Shown piece by piece: positions 8,522 through 16,237 of a stretch of 64,000 nt of DNA. Below the pieces are notes generated by a model. It was not told the origin of the DNA. It made no database searches and was given only the letters and a program-made list of their open reading frames with translations. The DNA is from Clostridia bacterium (GTDB lineage Bacteria > Bacillota > Clostridia > UMGS1840 > HGM11507), in the NCBI GenBank assembly GCA_017414505.1, contig JAFQLQ010000015.1, forward strand, positions 1 through 64,000, in the 5' to 3' direction. Both the position numbers and the translations under genes were made by a program. Each line of letters begins with the position of its first letter. Position 1 is the stretch's first letter.

Positions 8522-9409
8522 TTATATTAATCCGCAGGCTTTCATTTCCTTTGCAAGAATTGCCTTGTTGGATTCTTCCATTTCGTAAAGGGGTGCTCTT
8601 AAATCACCAACATTGAAGCCCATAAGATTAAGCGCAGTTTTAACGGGAATCGGGTTAACTTCAATAAATAAATCATTGATAAGATTTAAAAGTTTTAGCT
8701 GTAAATCTTTACTTTCGTTAACCTTTCCGTCTAAATAAAGCTGACAGATATCGTGTGTTTCCTTGGGCATAACGTTTGCAAGTACGGAAATTACACCTTT
8801 ACCGCCAACCGACATAATCGGAACAATTAAATCATCGTTGCCGGAGTAAATATCATATCTGTCGCCAAATTCTCTTGCAACCTGAGATGTGAAAGACATA
8901 TTACCGCTTGCTTCCTTGATAGCAACAACGTTGTCGTATTTTGCAAGTGCATCAAGAACAGGCAGACCGATGTTCATACAGGTTCTTGTGGGAACGTTGT
9001 ATAAAATAATCGGAATATCTACGTGATTTATAGTCTGTTCAAAGTGGTTAATTAAACCTTTGGTATTTGTTTTGTTGTAGTAGGGAGTAACAAGCAAAAG
9101 TGCATCAGCGCCTCTTTTTTCAGCTTCAACGCTAAGGCGAACACCGTGAGCAGTATCGTTACTTCCGGTTCCTGCAATAACAGGAACTCTTTTGTTAACC
9201 TTGTTAACAACAAATTCGATAGCATCAAGATGCTCACCGTCCGGCATGGCGGAAGCTTCACCTGTTGTTCCGCAAACTACGATTGCATCTGTGCTGTTTT
9301 TTATCTGAAATTCAATCAGGTTTTCAAAAGCATCGTAATCAATGCCTTTTTCGTTAAAAGGAGTTACAATTGCAACTGCCGAGCCTGTAAAAATTTCTTT
9401 TCTTCCCAT
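8522..9409 (-). CDS. dapA: 4-hydroxy-tetrahydrodipicolinate synthase
   Basis: Class I aldolase that condenses pyruvate with aspartate semialdehyde. The TIM barrel shows GTTGEASAM, the proton-relay tyrosine in ILYNVPTRT and the Schiff-base lysine in VVAIKEASGN, followed by SGNDDLIVP. 295 residues, a normal length. AAAGGATT precedes the ATG at 9409. Middle gene of asd-dapA-dapB; the product feeds both lysine and the meso-diaminopimelate of the wall, and in sporeformers also dipicolinate. Confidence 0.95.
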   Translation of the reverse strand: MGRKEIFTGSAVAIVTPFNEKGIDYDAFENLIEFQIKNSTDAIVVCGTTGEASAMPDGEHLDAIEFVVNKVNKRVPVIAGTGSNDTAHGVRLSVEAEKRGADALLLVTPYYNKTNTKGLINHFEQTINHVDIPIILYNVPTRTCMNIGLPVLDALAKYDNVVAIKEASGNMSFTSQVAREFGDRYDIYSGNDDLIVPIMSVGGKGVISVLANVMPKETHDICQLYLDGKVNESKDLQLKLLNLINDLFIEVNPIPVKTALNLMGFNVGDLRAPLYEMEESNKAILAKEMKACGLI

Positions 9410-9442
9410 GTTATCAATCCTTTCTTGAAATTTTTTAAAAAA

Positions 9443-10522
9443 TTAGTCCAGATATCCTTTTGCAGCAAGAAGCTCAGCCATTAAAACAGCTCCGCCTGCC
9501 GCACCTCTTAAGGTATTGTGGGAAATGCAGACAAATTTATAGTCATACTGCGAATCTTCTCTTAATCTTCCTATGGAAATAGCCATACCGTTTTCTAAAG
9601 TTCTTGCAGATTTTGTCTGAGGCTGATTATCCTCTTCAAAATAGTTTAAGAACTGCTTCGGAGCGGAAGGAAGGTCTAAGATCTGAGCCGCACCTTTGTA
9701 TTCTTTCCAGATTTTAAGGATTTCTTCTTTTGAAGGCTTCTTGTCAAAGCTCATAAATACTGCAGCTAAGTGACCGTCGCTTACAGGAACTCTGATACAC
9801 TGAGTTGTAATCTGAGGAGATGTAGCGTTAACGATTTTATCTCCTTCGATTTTACCGAAAATCTTAAGAGGCTCCTGCTCACTTTTTTCTTCTTCTCCGC
9901 CAATGTAGGGGATAACATTATCTACCATTTCGGGCCAGGATTCAAATGTTTTTCCTGCACCGGAAATTGCCTGATATGTACAAGCAAGAACCTTGTTTAC
10001 GCCAAAGTCCATAAGGGGAGCAATAGCGGGAACGTAGCTCTGAAGCGAACAGTTGGATTTAACGGAAATAAATCCTCTTTTTGTGCCAAGTCTTTTCTTT
10101 TGTGCATTTATAATTTCAGCATGGTCGTCGTTAATTTCCGGAATAATCATGGGCACATCGGGAGTACCTCTGTGTGCAGAGTTGTTGGAAATAACGGGAC
10201 ATTCAGCTTTTGCATACATTTCTTCAAGCTTTTTGATTTCATCTTTTTTCATATCAACAGCGCAGAAAATAAAGTCAACCTTGGAAACGATTTCGTCAAG
10301 GTCAGCTGTTGCATCAAGAACAACCATTTTCTTAACATCTTCGGGAATGGGAGTAGCCATAACCCAACGGTTTCCAACGGCTTCCTCATAGGTTTTGCCT
10401 GCACTTCTTGCAGAAGCTGCAAGAACCTTTAAGTTAAACCAAGGGTGGTTTTCCATCAGAGTAATAAATCTCTGACCAACCATACCGGTTGCGCCTACAA
10501 TACCGACATTAAAATTTTTCAT
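9443..10522 (-). CDS. asd: aspartate-semialdehyde dehydrogenase
   Basis: Reduces aspartyl phosphate to aspartate semialdehyde, the branch point to lysine, threonine and methionine. The NADP motif GATGMVGQRF opens the protein and the catalytic cysteine is in VKSNCSLQSYVPAIAP. The longer form with NNSAHRG and an insert rich in acidic residues resembles the archaeal/fungal-type ASADH rather than the E. coli type. Start: ATG at 10522, nine bases after AGGAGG; an in-frame ATG at 10531 directly abuts the AGGAGG and is rejected. First gene after the lysine riboswitch. Confidence 0.93.
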   Translation of the reverse strand: MKNFNVGIVGATGMVGQRFITLMENHPWFNLKVLAASARSAGKTYEEAVGNRWVMATPIPEDVKKMVVLDATADLDEIVSKVDFIFCAVDMKKDEIKKLEEMYAKAECPVISNNSAHRGTPDVPMIIPEINDDHAEIINAQKKRLGTKRGFISVKSNCSLQSYVPAIAPLMDFGVNKVLACTYQAISGAGKTFESWPEMVDNVIPYIGGEEEKSEQEPLKIFGKIEGDKIVNATSPQITTQCIRVPVSDGHLAAVFMSFDKKPSKEEILKIWKEYKGAAQILDLPSAPKQFLNYFEEDNQPQTKSARTLENGMAISIGRLREDSQYDYKFVCISHNTLRGAAGGAVLMAELLAAKGYLD

Positions 10523-10549
10523 ATATATCATCCTCCTAAAATTAACAAT

Positions 10550-10575
10550 AAAAAAGACTGCAACTGGATGCAGCC
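10550..10575 (-). terminator. riboswitch-controlled intrinsic terminator
   Basis: On the minus strand a 7-bp stem (GGCTGCA / TGCAGTC) with a 6-base loop is followed by six T, 28 bases before the asd start. As the expression platform of the lysine riboswitch it should form when lysine is bound and stop transcription before asd. Confidence 0.8.
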
Positions 10576-10604
10576 AACCGTAATAAATATAATACGATAA
10601 CTAC

Positions 10605-10772
10605 GATAGCGCACCATTAACATTATATTAATGACAGTTGTACAATTATTCATTGTACACCCAGGCAATTTCCCGACAGTGAAAAATTCCTTCGGCGTTT
10701 ACTCCTTTTTATATAAATCACAGGTGACTGACCGCCTCATTATATATACTGATAGGAAACGCGCCTCTATCC
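10605..10772 (-). promoter_or_regulatory. lysine riboswitch (L-box) aptamer
   Basis: Read on the minus strand, the leader begins GATAGAGGCGCG and closes with GGTGCGCTATC, forming the P1 helix with the L-box core. Inside are further conserved blocks in the right order: TATCAGTA, GAGGCGGTCAGTCACC, GCCGAAGG and CTGGGTGTACAATG with a long P4/P5 hairpin (TTGTACA...TGTACAA). Position directly before asd-dapA-dapB and the following terminator fit repression by lysine through premature termination. Confidence 0.92.
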
Positions 10773-10782
10773 GATTAAATAT

Positions 10783-10811
10783 ATAATACCATACCCAAAA
10801 ATAAAAGTCAA
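10783..10811 (-). promoter_or_regulatory. sigma-A promoter of the asd-dapA-dapB operon
   Basis: On the minus strand TTGACT, a 17-base spacer and TATTAT, ending 11 bases before the riboswitch P1 helix. Confidence 0.8.
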
Positions 10812-10843
10812 TTATAATTTTAAATATTATTTCATAAAAAAAC

Positions 10844-10873
10844 TTGCCAAAACGGGGGTGAATATGTTAAAAT
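10844..10873 (+). promoter_or_regulatory. sigma-A promoter for yebC
   Basis: TTGCCA and TAAAAT separated by 18 bases, about 35 bases before the yebC start. It is back to back with the lysine operon promoter. Confidence 0.55.
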
Positions 10874-10908
10874 ATATAAATGTAATAAAAATTCGGAGGT
10901 TTTAATCT

Positions 10909-11634
10909 ATGTCAGGACATTCCAAGTGGAACAATATTAAACACAAAAAAGAAAAATCAGACGCTCAGAAAGCGAAGATTTATACTAAAATAGGAAGAGA
11001 GCTTGCAGTTGCAGTTAAAGCAGGCGGCCCCGATCCGTCCATCAACGGTAAGCTTAAGGACGTTATTGCAAAGGCAAGAGCAAACAATATGCCCAACGAT
11101 AACATTAAAAGATGTATTGATAAGGCTGCCGGTGCAGGCGATAATGATAATTATGAAGATATAGTTTACGAGGGCTACGGGCCTAAAGGCGTTGCCGTTA
11201 TTGTTGAAGCTTTAACAGATAACAGAAACAGAAGTGCTGCCGATATCAGACATTTCTTTGATAAATTCGGCGGAAATCTGGGAACAAACGGCTGTGTATC
11301 CTTTATGTTTGATAAATTAGGCGTTATTCTTATAGAGAAAAAAGACGGTATTGACGAAGAAACTCTTATGATGGAGGCTCTTGATGCCGGTGCATCCGAT
11401 TTTAACGAAGAGGATGAAATTTACGAAATTATCACCGAAGAAGCAGATTTTGGTGCTGTTCGTGATGCTCTTGAAGAAAAAGGTTATGAATTCTTAAAGG
11501 CTGAGGTTTCTATGATTCCCCAGACCTATACTCAGCTTACCGATGAACACGATATTCTTATGATGGAAAAGCTTATCGAAAATCTTGAAGAACACGATGA
11601 TGTTCAGAACATCTATCACAACTGGGAAGAATAG
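10909..11634 (+). CDS. YebC/PmpR family protein (TACO1-like)
   Basis: A 241-residue member of the YebC family, recognised by [20 protein letters not shown], the acidic middle and the C-terminal [10 protein letters not shown] segment. Members have been described as DNA-binding regulators and, more recently, as factors that ease ribosome stalling on proline-rich stretches; the sequence alone cannot tell which applies. CGGAGG precedes the ATG. It heads a tight run with rnhB, yraN and proC. Confidence 0.93.
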   Translation: MSGHSKWNNIKHKKEKSDAQKAKIYTKIGRELAVAVKAGGPDPSINGKLKDVIAKARANNMPNDNIKRCIDKAAGAGDNDNYEDIVYEGYGPKGVAVIVEALTDNRNRSAADIRHFFDKFGGNLGTNGCVSFMFDKLGVILIEKKDGIDEETLMMEALDAGASDFNEEDEIYEIITEEADFGAVRDALEEKGYEFLKAEVSMIPQTYTQLTDEHDILMMEKLIENLEEHDDVQNIYHNWEE

Positions 11635-11635
11635 T

Positions 11636-12241
11636 ATGAGTTTAATTGAATTTGATAAACAAATTAAAGACGAAGGCTTTTCAACTCTTGCAGGAGTTGA
11701 CGAAGCAGGAAGAGGCCCGCTTGCAGGGCCTGTCTTTGCCTGTGCAATAATTATGAACGAGGATAACATTATAGAAGATATCAACGATTCTAAAAAAATC
11801 AGCGAAAAAAAGCGTGAAATGCTATATGATGTTATTCTTGATAACGCTCTTGCGGTAAGTGTTGCATATATGGACGAAAAGCAGATTGATGAAATTAATA
11901 TTTTAAATGCCACAATGCTTGCTATGGATGCGGCAATAAAAGGCCTTGAAATAAAGCCTGATATTGTTCTTATAGACGGTAACCGTGATAAGGGCATTGA
12001 GGGGAATACACGCTGTGTTGTAAAGGGCGATGCAAAGTCGTATAATGTTGCGGCGGCTTCAATTATAGCAAAAGTAAGCAGGGACAGATACATAAGAGAG
12101 ATGGACGGGAAATATCCCGGCTACGGATTTGCAAAGCATAAGGGCTACGGCACAAAGGAGCATTATGAGGCTATTGAAAGGCTTGGCATATGCGAAATTC
12201 ACCGTAAAACCTTCCTTAAAAAGATACTCGGTGAAAAATAA
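11636..12241 (+). CDS. rnhB: ribonuclease HII
   Basis: Cleaves RNA in RNA-DNA hybrids and removes misincorporated ribonucleotides. Catalytic acidic residues appear in GVDEAGRGPLAGPV, NDSKKISEKKRE, VLIDGN and VKGDAKSYNVAAASIIAKVSRD. The start is ATG at 11636, two bases after the yebC stop; a longer frame reading back into yebC has no support. 201 residues is typical. It overlaps yraN by one base (TAATG). Confidence 0.95.
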   Translation: MSLIEFDKQIKDEGFSTLAGVDEAGRGPLAGPVFACAIIMNEDNIIEDINDSKKISEKKREMLYDVILDNALAVSVAYMDEKQIDEINILNATMLAMDAAIKGLEIKPDIVLIDGNRDKGIEGNTRCVVKGDAKSYNVAAASIIAKVSRDRYIREMDGKYPGYGFAKHKGYGTKEHYEAIERLGICEIHRKTFLKKILGEK

Positions 12242-12609
12242 TGGAAAAATACAATAAAAGCATTGGAAATCTTGGTGAGGACAAGGCTTGTGGGTATTTA
12301 AGCCGTCGCGGCTATGAAATTATAGAAAGAAATGTTAATTTCAGAGGCGGCGAGCTTGATATAATTGCAAAAAAGAATGACGAGCTTGTTTTTGTAGAGG
12401 TTAAAACCCGAACGGGAACAGATTTCGGTGAGGCATATGAAGCTGTAACTCAGGCTAAAATCAACCATATTATCCATTCTGCAAATATGTATATTCATAA
12501 GAAAAATCTGTACGATATTCCTGTGAGATTCGATGTTATGGAAGTATATATTGATACTTCAAAAAGATTTTTCAACACAAGAATCAATCATATAAAAAAC
12601 GCATTTTAG
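12241..12609 (+). CDS. YraN/UPF0102 family nuclease-like protein
   Basis: A 122-residue protein with the UPF0102 restriction-endonuclease fold pattern: GNLGEDKACGYLSRRGYEII, RGGELDIIAKKNDELVFVEVKTR (Glu-Asp...Glu-x-Lys) and VRFDVMEV. These residues match a PD-(D/E)xK metal site. The family commonly follows rnhB, as here. Substrate and role are unknown. Its start shares a base with the rnhB stop. Confidence 0.9.
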   Translation: MEKYNKSIGNLGEDKACGYLSRRGYEIIERNVNFRGGELDIIAKKNDELVFVEVKTRTGTDFGEAYEAVTQAKINHIIHSANMYIHKKNLYDIPVRFDVMEVYIDTSKRFFNTRINHIKNAF

Positions 12610-12624
12610 AAAGAAGAGATTTTA

Positions 12625-13410
12625 ATGAAAATTTCATTTGTAGGGGCAGGGAATATTGCAACTGCTATTGTAAACGGTATAGTTAAAAGCGGTGTTGCTT
12701 CCAAAAGCGATATTCTTCTCAACGATATCAGCGAAGCGGCTTTAAACAGGCATAAGGAAAACGGTTTTACCGTTTCCGGAAAGCTTTCTGACGCTTTGAG
12801 CTCAGATATAATTTTTCTTACCGTAAAACCGCAGTTTTATTTTGACGTGCTTGAAAAAATGGGAGAAATCAAAAATAAAACAGTTGTAACCGTAGCTCCG
12901 GGAATAACTGTTGAAAAAGTAAAAAAATATCTTGATTCCTCCAACTTTGTTGTAAGAACAATGCCGAATACACCTATGTTTGTGGGTGAGGGTGCAACAA
13001 TAATCGTAAAAGACGAAAAAATGTCTGATGAAGCATTCTCATATGTAAAATCTCTCTTTGAAGGTTCAGGTAAAGTCTGTGAGCTTCCGGAAAAGCTTCT
13101 TGACGGTGCAATAGGGCTTATGAGCTCTGCGCCTGCCTATGTTTATATGTTTATAGAAGCCCTTGCCGATGGCGGTGTAATGTATGGAATAGACCGTAAA
13201 ACCTCCATCGAATTAGCGGCTCAGACAGTTCTTGGCTCTGCAAAAATGGTTCTTGAAACCGGCGAACATCCTGCAAAATTAAAGGATATGGTTTGTTCTC
13301 CGGGGGGAACAACAATCCGTGCCGTAAAGGCTCTGGAGCAGGAAGGCTTCAGAAATGCTGTGCTTTCGGCAATGGAAGCCTGTTATAAAAGGGCAGCCGA
13401 AATGAAATAA
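12625..13410 (+). CDS. proC: pyrroline-5-carboxylate reductase
   Basis: Last step of proline synthesis, reducing pyrroline-5-carboxylate with NAD(P)H. The Rossmann motif VGAGNIATAI is at the N-terminus, VRTMPNTPMFVGEGAT is in the middle, and the family signature CSPGGTTIRAVKALEQEGFR lies near the C-terminus. 261 residues, a normal length. It follows yraN by 15 bases and is closed by an unusual terminator that overlaps the spoIIM ribosome-binding site. Confidence 0.95.
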   Translation: MKISFVGAGNIATAIVNGIVKSGVASKSDILLNDISEAALNRHKENGFTVSGKLSDALSSDIIFLTVKPQFYFDVLEKMGEIKNKTVVTVAPGITVEKVKKYLDSSNFVVRTMPNTPMFVGEGATIIVKDEKMSDEAFSYVKSLFEGSGKVCELPEKLLDGAIGLMSSAPAYVYMFIEALADGGVMYGIDRKTSIELAAQTVLGSAKMVLETGEHPAKLKDMVCSPGGTTIRAVKALEQEGFRNAVLSAMEACYKRAAEMK

Positions 13411-13413
13411 AAG

Positions 13414-13442
13414 TAATAATAACGCTCCTTACAGCGTATAAT
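13414..13442 (+). promoter_or_regulatory. possible sigma-E-type promoter inside the proC terminator
   Basis: TAATAAT (13414-13420), 14 bases, CGTATAAT (13435-13442) match the sigma-E -35 and -10 consensus in six of seven and six of eight positions as I know them. Transcription would begin near 13449 in the hairpin loop, upstream of spoIIM, a gene expressed in the mother cell in Bacillus. Inference only; the -10 also contains a perfect sigma-A TATAAT. Confidence 0.4.
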
Positions 13443-13472
13443 TTAACAAATTACGTTGTAAGGAGTTTTTTT
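13425..13472 (+). terminator. proC terminator whose 3' arm is the spoIIM ribosome-binding site
   Basis: A 14-bp stem (CTCCTTACAGCGTA with TACGTTGTAAGGAG) and a 13-base loop are followed by seven T, and then immediately by the spoIIM ATG. AAGGAG in the 3' arm is the spoIIM Shine-Dalgarno, so the hairpin both ends proC transcription and hides the site in read-through RNA. Confidence 0.75.
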
Positions 13473-14105
13473 ATGCAAAAGAAAATATCAAAAAGAAATA
13501 TTATCACAAGCCATATATCCGAAAACAAAATTTATTACATATGTATATTTGTTGTTTTTTCTCTGGGAATTTTAATCGGAACCTGCACTGCTACAAGCTT
13601 TGATGTTGAATACGTAAACGGTGTTAACGAATATTTTTCTTCGGTTTTTGCATCGTTAAAGGATACCGGCAGTACGGAAATGTTCCGTAAAATTTTCGTT
13701 GCGTCATTTAAGGAAATTACATTGGTGTGGTGTATGGGATTTATGATTTTCGGATGTATTCCCGTTTTGTATATTATTTTTAAAAGAGGCTTTATTCTGG
13801 GCGTTACAGTAACTTTTCTTATTAATCTGTCTGCAGAAAAAGGGCTTCTTATTTCGGCACTTTTAATGTTTTTTCAATGCTTTTTGTGTATTCCTGTTTT
13901 GTTTTTTGATGCCGCTTTAAGTATGCGCCTTTCTGCCGGATTTCTGGATAAGCTTGTATCACGCTCGAATTATAATTTTGATTTAAAAGCCACCGTGTCC
14001 AGATATCTTCTTGTTTTTGCAGCTTGTTTTCTTGCCGTTGTTTTTTATTCTTTGCTGGAAAGCTTTGTGTCATTTGGCATTTTAAAACGTTGTTTTGTTA
14101 CATAA
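13473..14105 (+). CDS. spoIIM: stage II sporulation protein M
   Basis: Integral membrane protein of the engulfment complex with SpoIID and SpoIIP in Bacillus. Here 210 residues with about five hydrophobic segments (IYYICIFVVFSLGILIGTC near 24-42, then segments near 85-105, 108-128, 130-150 and 178-198), and the family feature of a large first loop. AAGGAG lies seven bases before the ATG within the proC terminator. Neighbours downstream are xerD and dacF, the same order as in Bacillus subtilis. No spoIID or spoIIP is in the window. Confidence 0.88.
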   Translation: MQKKISKRNIITSHISENKIYYICIFVVFSLGILIGTCTATSFDVEYVNGVNEYFSSVFASLKDTGSTEMFRKIFVASFKEITLVWCMGFMIFGCIPVLYIIFKRGFILGVTVTFLINLSAEKGLLISALLMFFQCFLCIPVLFFDAALSMRLSAGFLDKLVSRSNYNFDLKATVSRYLLVFAACFLAVVFYSLLESFVSFGILKRCFVT

Positions 14106-14108
14106 TAC

Positions 14109-14137
14109 TTGACAAATCGACAAATTCATAATAGAAT
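14109..14137 (+). promoter_or_regulatory. sigma-A promoter for the xerD-like gene
   Basis: TTGACA, a 17-base spacer and TAGAAT, starting three bases after the spoIIM stop. Confidence 0.75.
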
Positions 14138-14176
14138 AAAGTAGGTATATCCCGTTGAATGAGGAGAAGGATTTTT

Positions 14177-15067
14177 TTGAAAACAACAATAAGAAAATTT
14201 GCTTACTACTTAGAGGACGACAGGAATCTTAAAGAAAATACCGTAGAATCGTACAAGCATGATATTGAATGCTTCGCAACCTACTTAACATTAAATGAAA
14301 TAAAGCTTTATGACGTTTCGGACACAGATATAAAGGAATATCTTGATTCCCTTAAAATCGAGCACAAAAAGGAATCAACGGTTTCGAGAACTCTGGCTTC
14401 CATAAAAGCGTATTATACATATCTTTACGATTTGGGTTATATAAAAAAGAATCCGGCAAAAAATCTTAAATATGAAAAAAATGCACGGAAAACTCCCGCA
14501 ATTCTTACCGGAAGAGAAATTGAAAAGCTGCTTAATGCACCTGATATGAATTCAGAAAAGGGGCTTCGTGATAAAACAATGCTCGAAATACTTTATGCAA
14601 CAGGCATTAAGGTTTCGGAGCTTGTTAATTTAAAACCGGAGGATATAGCTTCATCCTTTGAATACATAGTTTTGAATTCTTCTTCAAAACCGCGTATTGT
14701 TCCTCTTTATGAGGAGGCGGCAGATACCCTTAAGGTGTATCTTAACAGTATGAGGGACAAGCTTAATAAAAAAGGCTCCGTTTATCTTTTCCTTAATAAA
14801 AACGACGGTCAGCTTTCCCGTCAGGGTTTCTGGAAGATTATAAAGGACTATGCCGGTCAGGCAGGAATAAAAAAGCAGATAACACCTACAATGCTTCGTC
14901 ATTCCTTTGCGGCACACCTTGCAAAAAACGGTGCGGAGCTTAATATGATAAAAGAAATGCTTGGTCATTCGGATATTTCCACAACAGCGGTTTATTCACA
15001 GTTTGCAAAAAGCCGTATTGCGGAGGTTTATAAAAAATCCCATCCGAAAGCATCAAAAAGAGGTTGA
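14177..15067 (+). CDS. xerD: XerD-like tyrosine recombinase with altered catalytic residues
   Basis: Family role: with XerC it resolves chromosome dimers at dif. The N-terminal SAM-like domain (1-85) is followed by the catalytic domain. Reading the six catalytic positions: first Arg is Lys145 (YATGIKVSEL, usually GLRVSEL), Lys171 is kept, the His of HxxR is Thr238 (TPTMLRHSF, usually PHTLRHSF), while Arg241, His264 (LGHSDISTT) and the nucleophile Tyr273 (VYSQF) are kept. Two of six differ. The start is TTG at 14177, after GAGGAG; the in-frame ATG at 14159 overlaps that site. Position between spoIIM and dacF matches Bacillus ripX/xerD, supporting orthology. Confidence 0.85.
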   Translation: MKTTIRKFAYYLEDDRNLKENTVESYKHDIECFATYLTLNEIKLYDVSDTDIKEYLDSLKIEHKKESTVSRTLASIKAYYTYLYDLGYIKKNPAKNLKYEKNARKTPAILTGREIEKLLNAPDMNSEKGLRDKTMLEILYATGIKVSELVNLKPEDIASSFEYIVLNSSSKPRIVPLYEEAADTLKVYLNSMRDKLNKKGSVYLFLNKNDGQLSRQGFWKIIKDYAGQAGIKKQITPTMLRHSFAAHLAKNGAELNMIKEMLGHSDISTTAVYSQFAKSRIAEVYKKSHPKASKRG

Positions 15068-15071
15068 TATA

Positions 15072-16220
15072 ATGAAAAAAATAATTTCAGTATTTATAAT
15101 ACTTTCTGTTCTTCTTTCCTGCACCTCGTTTGCGGAAGGATATTATGCACTGGGGCAGGACAGCCTTACTGCGGAATGTGCCATTCTTATGGATGCCCAC
15201 AGCGGACGTGTTATTTACGAAAAAAATTCTGTTCAGAAGCATGCCATAGCCAGTATTACCAAGATTATGACTGCTCTGGTAGTTTTTGATGAAATTTATA
15301 AAGGAAACCTTACCCTGGATACAATTGTTACAGCCAATGGCTATGAGCCGGAGGAAGGGGAAGTGCATATTTATCTTGCAAAGGGTGAACAGATTAGCGT
15401 ACACGACTTGTTAAAGGCGATGTTTCTTCCGTCGGCAAACGATGCCTGCGTTGCTCTTGCAGAACATATTGCAGGCTCAAAAAAAGGCTTTGTTGAAATG
15501 ATGAATAATAAAGCCATTGACTTAAAACTGGAAAACACAAATTTTTCCAATACCAACGGGCTTAAGTCGGATAATCATTATTCAACTGCCCATGATGTTG
15601 CAGTAATGGCAAGAGCACTTCTTAATTATAAAGAGGTTTATAACTACTGTTCTCTGTGGAATGACAGTATAAGAGGCGGAACCTTTCAGGTTACAAATAC
15701 CAATCTGCTTCTTACCCGTTACGATGGTATGACAGGCCTTAAAACCGGCTATACCGAAGAAGCCGGCTACTGCCTTGCAGGAACAGCGGAAAGAAACGGT
15801 GTAAGCCTCATATCGGTAGTGCTTGGCGCACCTACATCGGATGCACGCTTTGCCGATACAAAAGCAATTTTAAATTACGGCTTTGATAATTACGAAATGA
15901 AAACCATCGCCAGACAGGGCGAACCGATATGCGATATAAAATTAAAAAGAGCGGTTGAGAAAAAATATACAGTAACCTTAAGTCAGGATTATACTGCACT
16001 TATGAGAAAGGACTTTGCAGGAGAAATTGAGAAAAACGCAACCTATGAGGAAAAAATAAAAGCCCCGATAGAACAGGGCATGAATGTTGGAAGCGTAACC
16101 TTTTCGGCAGACGGAATGCCTCTTATGACGGTTCCGTTAACAGTTCAGCAAAGCTTCCCTAAAATAACATATTTTACATCAATAGGCTTGCTTTTCAAAA
16201 GCTTTATGGGATTGAGATAA
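15072..16220 (+). CDS. dacF: D-alanyl-D-alanine carboxypeptidase, DacF/DacB type
   Basis: Low-molecular-weight penicillin-binding protein (PBP5 family, S11) that trims the terminal D-alanine from wall or cortex peptides. Residues 1-20 are a signal peptide (FIILSVLLSCTSFA). Active-site motifs are SITK, SAN (SANDACVAL) and KTG (GLKTGYTEEAGY); a C-terminal beta domain and a short amphipathic tail (FTSIGLLFKSFMGL) for membrane docking follow. The start is ATG at 15072, four bases after the xerD stop; a longer frame overlaps xerD and is not supported. Gene order spoIIM-xerD-dacF favours the sporulation enzyme DacF. Confidence 0.88.
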   Translation: MKKIISVFIILSVLLSCTSFAEGYYALGQDSLTAECAILMDAHSGRVIYEKNSVQKHAIASITKIMTALVVFDEIYKGNLTLDTIVTANGYEPEEGEVHIYLAKGEQISVHDLLKAMFLPSANDACVALAEHIAGSKKGFVEMMNNKAIDLKLENTNFSNTNGLKSDNHYSTAHDVAVMARALLNYKEVYNYCSLWNDSIRGGTFQVTNTNLLLTRYDGMTGLKTGYTEEAGYCLAGTAERNGVSLISVVLGAPTSDARFADTKAILNYGFDNYEMKTIARQGEPICDIKLKRAVEKKYTVTLSQDYTALMRKDFAGEIEKNATYEEKIKAPIEQGMNVGSVTFSADGMPLMTVPLTVQQSFPKITYFTSIGLLFKSFMGLR

Positions 16221-16237
16221 ACTCTCAATCCTTTTTT
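16209..16237 (+). terminator. dacF terminator
   Basis: 8-bp stem GGATTGAG / CTCAATCC with a 7-base loop and six T. It overlaps the ends of both convergent genes. Confidence 0.8.

Noticed and set aside
9770..10432. 220-codon plus-strand frame inside asd
   Set aside because: Antisense shadow of a clearly coding gene, with Cys/Phe/Asn-rich composition.
11585..11635. Long upstream extension of rnhB, and similar ones for dacF (14961), hfq (62097) and mutS (56609)
   Set aside because: These read back into the preceding gene in another frame, lack ribosome-binding sites and are not in the family.
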